In this document: piece by piece, positions 35,550 through 47,489 of the stretch
Numbering within the stretch: the first letter of the stretch is position 1
Layout of the letters: every line of letters begins with the position of its first letter
Source of the DNA: Acestrorhynchus altus
Taxonomy: Eukaryota; Chordata; Actinopteri; Characiformes; Acestrorhynchidae
Direction of reading: 5' to 3'
Assembly (NCBI GenBank): GCA_034509495.1
Contig: CM067524.1
Location: 2,178,456 to 2,242,455, forward strand
Length of the DNA stretch: 64,000 bases
Translations under genes and position numbers: made by a program
The notes under the pieces: generated by a model
Databases searched by the model: none
Seen by the model: the letters and a program-made list of their open reading frames with translations, nothing else
What the model was told of the DNA's origin: nothing

Positions 35550-38500
35550 ATGGAAGAGCACCGATACCACCTGTTTGCAAAATGTGAGAGCGAAGTGGAA
35601 CGTGAGAATCTGGCTCAAATTCTCCACAAGCACTTCAGCGTGAAAGCTAAATCTGGAGGTGGAGACTGCCAGGTCTTTCAAATCTCCTCAGACTTCTTCT
35701 GCATTTCCTTCAAATCTGAACAAGGTACGAGAAACCTGACGTATTCAATACACAACTTCAGTGTTGCTGTAAATGTTTTGGTTCTTATTCGTTGTGAATG
35801 TCATGCCTTTTACAAGTGTTTATACGTGTAAATGTGTTCAGACCTTTCCGTGAATTTGTCAGAATATCTTTTACTTTCTCTTTTTCCAGTTCGAGATCGG
35901 GTGCTGGCACAAGACCAAAAAGTGGCAACAGAAGGAGCTGCAGTTAAACTGTCACTGTCACTACATGCAAACACCAAACCAGAGACAAATGTAAGGTTTG
36001 ATTCATATACAGTCCTTCATCAGATCCATTAGCTTGAAGCCTAAGTCTTAAATCCATTATGCTATAAAAAGAAAATGCCATTTTTTATAATATTTATTAA
36101 AAATAAATATTTTCATTCTTTAAATTGCATATAAAACCCTGTAAAATTACAGATTTACAGAAATTAGTTGTACAAGTGTTATGACAATAATGACAAATTT
36201 TATTTATTTCTCTTTTTTAGGACAAAAATGCAGTATATCAATCATGTATCAATCATGCAATTAAGCACATTTCTTAGGTTAATTGTATTAGTTTTATTTC
36301 TATATGCACTGAGAAATAAATCATTTAAAAGATGGTCAAATGACTGGCATAAGCAGCTGCCAAACAAAATTCTTGAAATTAAAATCATATTAATTTTAAC
36401 TAATTCAAATCAAATGGAAAAGCAATGCATTTATGTGAACTGAACTCCAGTGACCTCTTGAGTTTGTTTAAACTACACACAAAAGATGACATCTTTCCCG
36501 TTGGCTCCCGTCCCCATCTATTTGTATATTGGGCATGTCCTCCAGTCCCTTCCACTCACCGTCTCTGAGTTGACATGTCCTTGACTAAGTCTTCATTGTT
36601 CTTGTAATTTTTGAAAGAATATGTGTGTCTGAGCATCTTTTGAATATGATCAATTATAAAAATGTAACATAAATCTGTGAAACATCTCAGCGAAACATGC
36701 AGCACTGACACATTAAAGGTCATGATATGCAAAATGTAAAAGTGTGTTCATCTGGGGAGTCTTAGACGGAATTTTGAATTAAGATTATTTAGTGATTTGG
36801 TATATATAAGTGTATAGTATTACATAAAAACTTTTAACACAATAGTAAAAAAAAGATGCGGGTCAAAGCAATGGCATGAAAAGTTTGGGGCAACCTAGTT
36901 CAAAATGCCTGGTATTATCAAATTATAATATCAAAATATGAATCAAATTATATCAAATTATAATATTAAAATATGTATCAAATTATATCAAATTATAATA
37001 TGAAAATATGTATCAAATTATATCAAATTATAATATCAAAATATGTATCAAATTGTATCAAATTATAATATCAAAATATATATTATATTGATTGATTATG
37101 TATATATATATATATATATATATATGAAAGAATGAGTTTGTGAGTTTGGCATCTTGTTAGTCAGCATATAGTTTTAACTACACCATTGTAGGAACCAGTC
37201 TAAACAAAATATGAACTGAAACTGTTGGTGCAACTTAACACGGCGGTCTTGCAACTTCAAACAAGTGAGACAAATATTTCACTTCTCCATTGGCTGAGGA
37301 ACGTTGTCCACTCTTACTCTCTGGTAACTGTTGATTTGATTTTGATTTGATTTGCACTTTGACTAAGTGGAATTGTAGCCCCTCCTACTTCTGTTAGGGT
37401 CGCCGTCTTACTGCAGAGTCAGTTCATGGACAGATGTCCTGACATTCCATTTGGAATTACTGGTATAATTCAGAATTGATTGTTCCGTCAATGATGGCGC
37501 GCCGTCCTGGCCCGAATGTAGCAGAACAGGCTCAAATCACGATACTACCACCACTGTATGTCACAGATGGCTATGTTGGAATGTTTTATGTTGGAATGCA
37601 TTATTTTCCTTTCACCAAATTTAATGCATCTATTGTTCCAATAGTCTGTTTTCCATGTGATCTTTAGTAAACTGTAGATGTTTAACAGGATCTACATTTA
37701 AAGATATAAAGGTTCTAAATTCAGACCTGGATGTTTGTAAACACAATCTACTCAACAGTCTGATGAAAATCTGTGTTTACATGCTCACTGCAAGTAATCC
37801 CACCCAAACGTCAACTGCTTCTTAAGCCTATGATGGCCCACTCAACCACTCAACCCGCTCAACCACCTTGACCATTATAGCATCTTAACCAGCTTAAACC
37901 AAATCCAAAACCAATTACCAGCTAAAGCCTATTCAGCTGGATTTTTCAGCAGAGTATCAACTAATAAACACGCCTTTAAGTACCTTCTGTAAGGTTTTCC
38001 AGCAGGTTGCCAGCAAATCCTACATCCACGCCATTTTATCCGCGTTATCAAGGGGTCGATCTCCTTTTTCTGGATCTGAGCTCTGAAAAATGAACTGCTC
38101 TACAGTTCCTTTGAACCCACTGTCCTTCATTCACTCGAATACTTGTCTGAACAGCTCGTTATCGCTCGCTTTATGGCTGTCCAACACTTTTTAGATGCAG
38201 ATGCAGATGTGCAGAACATATTTAAACTCTCTGATTGGGAATGTGATCGGATGCAGGTGTTTATGTGGCTGTTTCTTCTATTTAAAGGATTTCCTGCCTC
38301 ATTCAATTGTATAGAATGTAATCAGAATGGCCTCAATTGGACAACTCTACACTGATTAAAGTGTATACATGGACATATTCTAGCAATTAGTCAGGCTATT
38401 AACAAATTATTAGAGTGCATGTAAACGTAGCCTATTGTCTTTTTGTACAGCTGTGGTTTTGCCTTTTGTTCTTTAAAACTGACCCATTTTGCCAAATTCT

Positions 38501-41500
38501 TAGATTTCTTTTATCTACTTTTTGGACTGGTGATCATCTGATTACGTTTTAGGTCTAATAGAAATATAAAACATGTCAGATTTTATTCCTCCCTAGTTTC
38601 AGACACAGAGGGCTTAACATTGCTGATATGTTCACTGCCTGCCAGAAAGGAACAGAGCAAATAAAACATGCTTCCAGACAGACAGACACAGAAGAGATCT
38701 CATATCATTTCCCTCCACTTCCACTCAGTGGGTGGAGCTACATTTGAAGTCCCTCTGATCAGAAGTTCTGAGTAGATGTTCACCGTTCCATTCAGCACAT
38801 TAGCTCAGCCAGGCTTGGACGGAATTGAGTATCTCCCTTTGCTGTTTATCTCGGACCAACAAGCATAATAAATATCACGTTTTGTCTTTTGCCCTTTGTT
38901 GTGTAGGACGACAGTCTGGAACATCCTGAAAACCAGGATAAGAATAGTGTTGCTGCTGGTAAGTAAACGATGCTTCCCCAATGGTGTTTTCATGGATATT
39001 GTCTGTAAAACAGATAAAAAAGGCTTGTTTTATTGATTTTTATTCAACGTTTTACATTTTTCCGACCTCCAGGTGAAGTCTCTCCGGCACAAATACAGAT
39101 CCCAACAGAGTTTGTCTACTTTGACCTCTTGCAACCCCATTATATACAGAGCATCCAGGAAGACCTTACTGATGTGAAGTTTGAGTTTGACACAAACACA
39201 TTAGCGCTTCAAATTATGGGCCCTCCTGAAAGTGTATCATCTGCAGAAAGGGGTGTTTGTGATGCCCTGATGAGGCTTAAGAGCAAAGAAATCGAGATGT
39301 CCCCAGCTTTGATTAGTTACCTAAGATCCAGGGGAGCAGGACACATCTCCAGGCTCCATTTCATTCCTGCTGAGATCCATGCTAGTATCGAAGTACTGTC
39401 TGGCAACTCTGTGAGAGTATACGGGCTGTCTCACTATGAAATTAAAAGAGCAGAGAAAACACTCATAGAAGACCTTGCTGAGACAGAGATGCAGGTCACT
39501 GAAGATGAGGCTGTAGCCGCTGTCTGCACAAATAACTTTGTGGATTTTGTTAAGAAGCTGAACGAAACCTTTGCAGAAGTACACGTTGTAATTACGGACA
39601 GAAAAGACAAACCTGCGTGTATCTTGGCAGGAAGAAAGACAGATCTGTGCTCGGTGGAAGAGAAGATTCAGGAGTTCATTCAAGAACAAAGCAAGATGAC
39701 TGTAGATCTAACACTAGACGGAGGCAAAGCATTAATGGAGAGTTTACCGCGGCTGCTGGACTGCTTAGGGCTGAACCACCTTCCTGGACGTGTCCGATGG
39801 AATCCAGATTTGGAAAAACTGGTGGTGACGGGAACCCAGAAAGCAATCGATGAGACTATAGCTGCCTTAATAGAAAAAACGAAAGACCTGAAAGGCACAA
39901 CAGTCACAATCTGCCGTCCAGGAGCTTTTTCATACTTCGAAGCAGATGGCCAAGAGTTTCTAAACTCCTTAGGATCAATGTTATCCTGTTTGGCAGTTCT
40001 CAGTACAGAACCCGGTCCAGTTAACCTGCAGGTATGAAGTTAGAGGGGAATGAAACTCAAAGTAGTGTAAATAAGAACACAGTCCAGACGGTCCCTTAAA
40101 CACAATGTACATTCAGCTTAATCACAGGGAACAATGACTAATTTACTAATACAGCGTTCTTAATATTTGAACCGTAGTTTACAAAATACTCCAAGAGCTC
40201 TTTGTCGTACTTTTATTTTTAAAATGTCAAAACAAAAAGTAAAAATGGACGTGAGAACACGAATGTTTTGCACTTTTTCACGTGTTTCCTTTTCTTCCCC
40301 TTTATAGGCCGTATCACGGTTTGAGGGAAAGCCAGCAAGCAAAGGTTGTACAAATTCAGCTCCATATGTTAATAAATGCACACCTGAGAATATAAACCTG
40401 AATAAAGTAACTGTGCGTACGTTTTTAAACATCTGTAATGTGTACTTTTTTGTACTTCAGGTAAAGGCAGCAGTGTTCTTTTTCATGGAGACAACAAGAA
40501 CACGTGCTTGGTTTCCGACAACGTCATTGTCCGTGCGACCGTTTCGCAAAAACCGTCTGAACTGTCAGACGTCATCATCAATCCCTTATGTCGATCGACC
40601 GGTAAGAGGATAGAAATGCTGTTCATTTTACAGGCTTTTTTTTATTTCAAAGTAAAATTTGTAAACGCTTTGTTATTCATCTCTCCAGATGGTCAGATCC
40701 TGAAAGCTGCAGGATTGAGAGTGAAGAATGAGCTCTCAAGAACAGGTAAAAGGGTTTGATAAGGAACATTTCAGGACATTTCAGTTCCTGTTATCAGGAG
40801 GTGAAGGTTGGGATGATAAAACTGCAGGGGCTCGAGAAAGTCCAACTCACTGCAAAATTGAAAGAACCTGCAGAATCACAAAATATATTATATAAAATAA
40901 CCATTTTTATAAAATGTGCAGCAAATTCACTGTGTCTGAAATAGCTCCTCCTCAACCCCATCACTTCTCACCGCAGTGCTGAGAAAGATCTGCTGCTTTC
41001 CTTTACTTTACTTGCTGGATCATCATGTAGCCACAAAACAAATTTTTGTTCCAGTGAGAAGAAATGCAATTACGGTGACCGGACCGGGAGATCTACCCTG
41101 TCGGCTGCTTGTCCACGTTCCTTGTCTGTGTGGCAGCAGAGCAAAGGAATACCTCCGTGATGCCATTCGCGAATGTCAGAAGAGAAAGTTCAAATCCATC
41201 ACAGTCTTTCTTGACAAAAACGGTTTGTAAAATAAGCCTGAAATGTGATCTTTTATGTGTAATTCGGTGTTTACTTGTTTTTTTTCACTCATATGTTTGC
41301 TCATCTTCCCTTCACCCAAGAACTTCACCAGAGTTTTGATGAACATGACTTGGCAGAAGATCTCATTCGGACAGCACTGAAAATCATGAAAGCAGAAGAA
41401 GGAATGAGCTTTGTTTTTGTCCAGGACAGCTTTTTCCAGTTTTTCCAAAAGGCTGCAAAGTCTGTGCATGAACAAATCTGCATGAGGAGTAACATGGGTA

Positions 41501-44500
41501 AGTCTTATTGGAGCACCATCTTCATTCTGCTCCTCGCAGCGCCAAACAGTTAGAAAACCAGAAACACTTCAACAAACTCAATCGAGGGAACCACGGTACT
41601 TATGTTGCCTCCTGGGGTTTGATTATTTGAGTATGAGAGTGTGTCCCACACATAACAAGGGTTAAAACATACTTAAATTCAAAACATATCTTCATTTTTA
41701 GACGATATTTAAATTATTATGCAACAATCATATGAATCACGTGGTTAAATATCGGTTGGGTCTTATTTTAAACTTTAGAAATGAAAGTTGCAGTCGTTAC
41801 TCTAAACAATACGCTTTCATTCAAAATCATTCAGCGTTTTTAATAAATGATGAGGAAACAAAATGATCTAATGATAATAGCAGTGTTCTGGCATGACCAG
41901 GCTTCCATCATCTACTGTATTAATGTGATAAACACAGTGGTCTGACAGGTTTATTCTCAAGTTACGGAGCCTAATAATGAAAAACTCTGCAAGACATTGC
42001 ATTTGGTTCAAATCAACGAGGGAAATGCTTAGTTTAAAAAGGTATTAAATGATCCAGACCAATGCTTAAGAACCACATGTGCGAAAATGCTCACTTAAAT
42101 AATTTGGAAATGTTTAATAGACCTCTCTACTGATAACTTTTTTTGTTTTATTTCACAATTATTCATTCATTTTATTGATAAAGTTTACACACAGAACATG
42201 TACAATGCATTTAAAAAGGGACAGACGTGTTATTTGAGAAAACGTCCAATAACAGGCATAAAAAGGCAACTCTAAATAGGATTGATTCCACAGATAAATA
42301 CTATAAACTTTTCATTATAATATCCAAAGATACATTATTCGAGTGTTAATAGATGCTGAAAAATATCCTACGGTATTCTTTTCCTCCTCCAAATGCCACC
42401 CTGTTCACTGAACATCCCGCATATTACTGCACTGCCTCCTGTTTATTAAGTCGTCATAACGCAGAGAGTAACCAAATATTTTGTCTTTGTCTTAGAGCTG
42501 CTCTTCGTCCATTTGACGGTATTTGGGGTCTTAGGCTGCTTACACGTTAATTCAGAGTCAAAGGACGATCCCGAATCTCTGCACAGGCATTCGTCCCTGT
42601 GTGAGCCTGCCGTGATCCACGTCTTCTCCCGAAGGAATCAGCTGCTAAACAAAGCCAAAGCTGTGATCGAGAAGCACTACGCGGGGTTCCTTTCAACGGA
42701 CATACTGGTGGACCCTTTTCTGCGCATTTGTGGTGACCACGTTTTGTCAGACATCGTTCAGCTCCAGGAGAAACATGGAGTCAATGTGATTGTCGGGGAT
42801 GGCTCCGTCATCTTCAATGGCCGTGCTGTGAACACGTGTGTTGCGAGGGAGGAAGCTTTTGAGCTTCTAAGAGAAGCCTTACATCGAAAGGAGTTGGAGG
42901 ACAAGAGAGACGTGTCCCGGAACATACGGTGGGTGATCAGCGATGACGAAGTCGGCCCTGTGCAGATGAGCTGTGAAGATAATTATGATGTAGAGGTTCA
43001 GTACATGTGTTCACGTAAACCAACCGACGTCACATGTGACAACAAAACATTCACCGTCAGTGTGGCAGATATGACCGCTACCGACAACGAAACCTTGCAA
43101 AACCACCAGGTCCTGAGGACAGAGCTTGTAGGTGAGTGTGTCATAAAGAGCATTCAGTGTAAAATCGTTTAGACACTGAAGTGTAGAGAGAGAGAGGGCT
43201 GCGGAAAGGGGCTTATGAGGCACTTTCACACTTATGACACACTTTCACACTTATGACACACTTTCACACTTATGACACACTTTCACACTTACGACACACT
43301 TTCACACTTACGACACACTTTCACACTTACGACGCACTTTCACACTTATGACACTTTCACACTTACGACACACTTTCACACTTATGACGCACTTTCACAC
43401 TTATGACACACTTTCACACTTATGACGCACTTTCACACTTACGACACACCTTCCCACTTATGACGCACTCGTCAGTCAATGAAAAGTAACTATTCATACG
43501 AACTGCAGGTTCAGTAAGTTGTGTTTTCAATTCTTATGCAGAACACAGACTTGTTGATTCATATAAACTATTTATTTATATTTAAATTAAGTTCCTGTCA
43601 ATGAGAGCAGTGCTGTACAAATCAGCTGATCTGAAGTTTAACAAACCCTCTCGTGCACAGTGGATAACACGCCTGCGAAGTGGAGACTGGCTGAAGGAGA
43701 GTCCTTCAACAAGGTGGAATTACCTATAGACTCACTTGAGTACCTTACGGTGGAGAGAAGATTCAACGAGACATTATCCAGCAAGATCATAAACAAGGTA
43801 AACAAAAAGTATGTGGATAAAGGTTTAACGTAACATAATATTGAGTGAAATATGAACGATATCATTCTCAGAAGGAAAATACATCCAGTTAAAAATGCAA
43901 ATATACACTCACATCGCAGTCGCATGTAAAAGTAAGTAAAAATCATTTCTACAGCACATTTAAAAACAACCAAACACAACAAGAAGGAATGAATTCAAAT
44001 AAACGAAGTCAACAGAAGGGGACATCTAGCATTTTAATGGACTGACAATTGGACCACACATGCAGTGTCACAAAAACTGAGACTCATAGCTCAGGCAGAT
44101 TTCATGCATAGAACGTAAAGTTCAAGCGTAAATAGAAATGTAATGTATGTAATGTTTCCATTGGTGTAGATCGAGAGAATTGAGAACAAGAAACTGTGGA
44201 AACATTTCTCCCTGGACATCAGTGGAGAGGTAAAGCTTCTCTTCTATGGCCTCAAGCCTGTAGACGTGGGACAAGTGGAGAAAAACGGATTCTTCAGACC
44301 ACCGGAGTCTTTCTTCTCCTCGGAAACTGGTGAGTCCTGTTCTGTTCTGTTAGGATTTGTCTTCTACTATAGAAATAAAAATAACATTCAGATGTTATAG
44401 GTGGGCTTCATTAAACCACCTGAACCCCAGCACTTCCTGCATTTGTCTTTTTGGGTTGCAGCTCAAGGACGAGGCATTTACTTCTATGTTGATGCATCAT

Positions 44501-44742
44501 GTGCTCAGAGGAGATGCGAAGCAGATCCCAGAGGTCAGCGAGTCATGTTTCTCGGTCGAGTTGTTACAGGTTCTTTTACTGTCGGTAGGAAAGGGATCAA
44601 TACTCCCCCACCAATGGAATCTCACCCAAGTGTCCTATATCACAGTGTGGTTGACAACAAGGACAATCCGACTGTATTTGTGGTCTTCAATTCAGACAGG
44701 ACTTATCCTGAGTATTGCATCACGTTCTCTGATGGTTCATAG
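35550..44742 (+). CDS. PARP14-like gene, copy 1, with degenerate ADP-ribosyltransferase site
   Basis: Thirteen coding exons: 35550-35724, 35890-35990, 38907-38958, 39073-40031, 40308-40344, 40461-40601, 40689-40745, 41055-41222, 41321-41497, 42496-43131, 43661-43797, 44170-44329, 44462-44742. All junctions keep frame; the product is 1026 aa (human PARP14 1801). The order is: an N-terminal RRM-like segment with KSGGGDC, KH-like repeats in one large exon (residues 110-429), one degenerate macrodomain (about 430-622), a KH-like segment, WWE (about 730-834) and an ART domain (835-1026). At the ART catalytic His position the sequence is LLFYGL (Tyr906), while the Tyr of GIYF (Tyr940) stays. The third position is Val (PTVFVVF). 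NAD+ binding and transfer are therefore predicted to be lost. Likely an interferon-related scaffold, by analogy with inactive PARP13. Confidence 0.88.
36890..37125. repeat. AT-rich ~36-bp tandem repeat and (TA)n run
   Basis: Unit of the type aaaatatgtatcaaattatatcaaattataatat, repeated about five times, then a TA run. It lies in intron 2 of PARP14-like copy 1. Confidence 0.85.
43213..43468. repeat. 18-bp minisatellite in PARP14-like copy 1
   Basis: About fourteen units of acactttcacacttatg/acg a, with variants. It lies in the intron between the WWE exon and the first ART exon. Confidence 0.9.
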
Positions 44743-44945
44743 AGAACATGCTGGTCTTCTGTTTCTCTTTTTTGTGAACAACTTATATGTTCTGACATTT
44801 GAAACTGATGATGGTTTCTTGGTCTGGTCTGTTTCTTATTACAAATTGCTAAAAGGTGCATTAACACAATGTATGATGTTTATAAACTTATTACCCTCAT
44901 TTTTTTAGATGATCTCTAACCTGTCTGTATATTTACTGGAAGGTG

Positions 44946-45473
44946 TACAGGGGTTGGACAATGAAACTGAAACACCTGGTTTTAGACCACAATAATTGAT
45001 TATTATGGTGAACTAGAGCCTCCTTTTACGGCCAATACAGCGTCAATTCGTCTTGGGAAGGACATTTTTTGGATACAATCCGGGTTAACACCCCAACATC
45101 CCTTTCAGACAGCTTCCTCTCGTGTCCACAATTAATCCTGTTGGATGTGGTTGGTCCTCCTTGGTGGTGCTAACGTGACCCTGGATACCGTGGCTCTTGA
45201 TACATCACAAAGACTTGCCGTCTTGGTCACAGATGCGCCAGCAAGACGTGCACCAACAATTTGTCCTCTTTTGAACTCTGGTATGTCCCCCATAATGTTG
45301 TGTTCATTGTAATATTTTGAGCAGAACTGTGCTCTTACCTGCTAATCGAACCTTCACACTCTGCTCTTACTGGTGCAATTAATGAAGATTGACCACCAGG
45401 CTGCTCCAATTTAGCCATGAAACCTCCCAAAATACAATGACAGGTGTTTCAGTTTCATTGTCCAACCCCTGTA
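44946..45473. mobile_element. MITE with perfect 33-bp inverted termini carrying ISRE-like cores
   Basis: The left end (44946-44978) begins tacaggggttggacaatgaa and continues actgaaacacctg; the right end (45441-45473) is its exact reverse complement. TA at the outer ends suggests a TA target site. Each terminus contains GAAACTGAAA (44963-44972 and, reversed, 45447-45456), which equals the ISRE core GAAANNGAAA. The 528-bp interior has no transposase. It sits just 3' of PARP14-like copy 1. Confidence 0.85.
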
Positions 45474-45801
45474 AATACTGTACATAATACTTTGTTATCT
45501 ACTGTTTCATTGTTTTACATGACTGGATGTAGTGGAAAGAGTATGAACTATATTTTTAAGATGTATCTCCTTTTAAAAACCTTTAATATAGTTTTTTTTT
45601 ACAATTTCTCTTCATGAATTTTAAAACATAATATAAAATAAATGCAGCGGTATATTTATGAATATGCAATACTCGACTGATAAAATGAATCACTACGCAA
45701 ATAAAAAAATACAGAAAATAAACAAATACTGTCATCTGCTGGTCAAGATGACAGACCACATTCCATTTGCCTGCTTGGATAAAATGCTCCTTATTTAGCT
45801 A

Positions 45802-45852
<51 letters not shown>

Positions 45853-46034
45853 ACAATCAAGTTGATTCCAACTCCTTGTGAATATATGGATAGTGTTCCT
45901 CCAGAGTGCCCTGTCTTCTGTTCTTCAGGCATCTACAGGCTGGGTCATTATTCTTCATATTGTATCCATCCATCTTGTAGCTGTTCATTCTTTTCCTCTT
46001 TTCTTTCCTTCAACACTTCCAAGCATGATGATCT
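45474..46034. other. Non-coding stretch with (ATT)n at 45805-45850
   Basis: Only a trinucleotide run and AT-rich sequence were seen. An ataaaataaatgc near 45635 could be a late poly(A) signal of PARP14-like copy 1. Confidence 0.4.
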
Positions 46035-46337
46035 TTGATCCTGTTCCAGTACTCACAGCACACACTAGATGGGGCAAACATTTAAAATGGCCGGCAGCGA
46101 GCACAGCTCCATGATTCTGTGGTTTTCCACAAACCTCAACATCGGGAGCTTTACACCCCAATAACACATGCAGGGGTGTCAGACAGCAGGTACGGGTGCA
46201 CCTGCTTACCCGGAGACGTGGTAAAATCTTCAGCTTGTGTCTTCTGAGGTGATCTGTTGTGGATTTTGAGGTGTGTTTACAATCGCCATCCATGTGTAGA
46301 AGCTTTTCAACTCTATTTCATGAAATCCGTTCAGTGT

Positions 46338-46453
46338 TAGTTACATTTATATTTGTGGCATCTAGCAGACGCCCTTATCCAGAGCGACATGCAAAAGTGC
46401 TTTGCTGTTCCATATCCTTAGCTAGTAGATGAGGCTAGAATCTATATAGTTAT
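46338..46453. mobile_element. Short dispersed insertion in the D block
   Basis: Starts gttacatttatatttgtggc, then catctagcagacgcccttatccagagcgac, a very common fish interspersed motif. The sequence gtta(t) flanks both sides, like a target-site duplication. The paralogous site at about 25724 is empty. Confidence 0.65.
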
Positions 46454-46989
46454 GTCACTGGCTGCAACACATCCCCAAAGCATGATTGACCCACCCCCAT
46501 GCTAAACAGTTGGAAAGGTGCTCTTTTACTGAAATTCTGACTGTATGACTAAAATAAGTTAAAATGGACCGCAGACGTCCACCATTAACTTAAGAAACAT
46601 CTCCCCCACAATCGCCAGGTCATTACAAACATGACCTTAAATTCATGGAAGCAGTTGGAGAGAACTGGTGGCCTGAATACAAACACCGCTCACTGAACAT
46701 CATAGTTAAACGTACAGATGTTTTGATTAGAACTGTACCTTTGGATTCCTCAGTAATGCTGTAGTTCATACAAGTTCAGCTGGTGTCTGTACCTCTGTCG
46801 ACACCTCCCTCAGACAGACAATGACTCAAAGGAGGCGTCTGTTTGAACACACATCTCACCTTCATCTACAGATCATCCTTAGTTCTCAGTTTATTCCATT
46901 TTTCCTGGTTAAAAATAGTAATAATTCATTCTTTAAGCAATTTAACAGCAATTTAAAGGACGTTGTATTTTGCAGACAGTAACAAGGTG

Positions 46990-47188
46990 CGTAACGTGCC
47001 CAGCCTTGTCTTGTTTCTCCAGTTCAGTACAGAAGACCTCAAAGATCACATGATTAAAACTTGACTGAAGAATTTGAGATCAGATCTATGCTTTTCCTGA
47101 AGCCTGAAAACAGATTTCATGACAAACTCTTTAAGGACGAATAACAGGATCATTCCTAATGAAAAAGCACAGGATTCTTCAGTGGCTG
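46990..47188 (+). other. Putative non-coding exon 1 of GIMAP-like gene D
   Basis: Aligns with 26280-26471 and ends cttcagtggctg followed by gtaagag. A 2.7-kb leader intron would follow. Confidence 0.5.
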
Positions 47189-47489
47189 GTAAGAGACATC
47201 TTTACACTGTAGACATCTGTACACTGTAAATCACTACGAGTAACACTGTAAATCACTGCACTTTGGTTTGTCAGGCTTGGATTCAGACCAGGAAAACGCC
47301 AGTGCACATAACTGCGGATATTAAACTGGTATATTAACTCAGGTAACAATGTTTCACAAGATTTGTTACCGTAATAAACATGGTAATCAATACATTGGTA
47401 CCTTGATTGGACGTCTCTGGGAAATATGAACCAAAAGGTCTGATTGTATGTATTTTTATCAGCATCAGAAATTAGCTCCACCTTTATAT

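Larger units (their letters stand above)
46035..47487 (+). repeat. Segmental duplication, copy upstream of GIMAP-like gene D
   Basis: Paralogous to 25390-26765 in the same orientation. It includes the Tc1 remnant (minus strand, about 46100-46540) and the leader exon. Confidence 0.8.

Noticed and set aside
37780..37980. Possible small gene or structured RNA with repeated accagctt/aaccagc words
   Set aside because: Resembles the dispersed ccagc/gctgg repeat also seen at 20085-20560; no coding frame or clear hairpin RNA.
43213..43468. CRISPR-like array of short repeats
   Set aside because: Units are directly adjacent without unique spacers, in an intron of a eukaryotic gene: an ordinary minisatellite.
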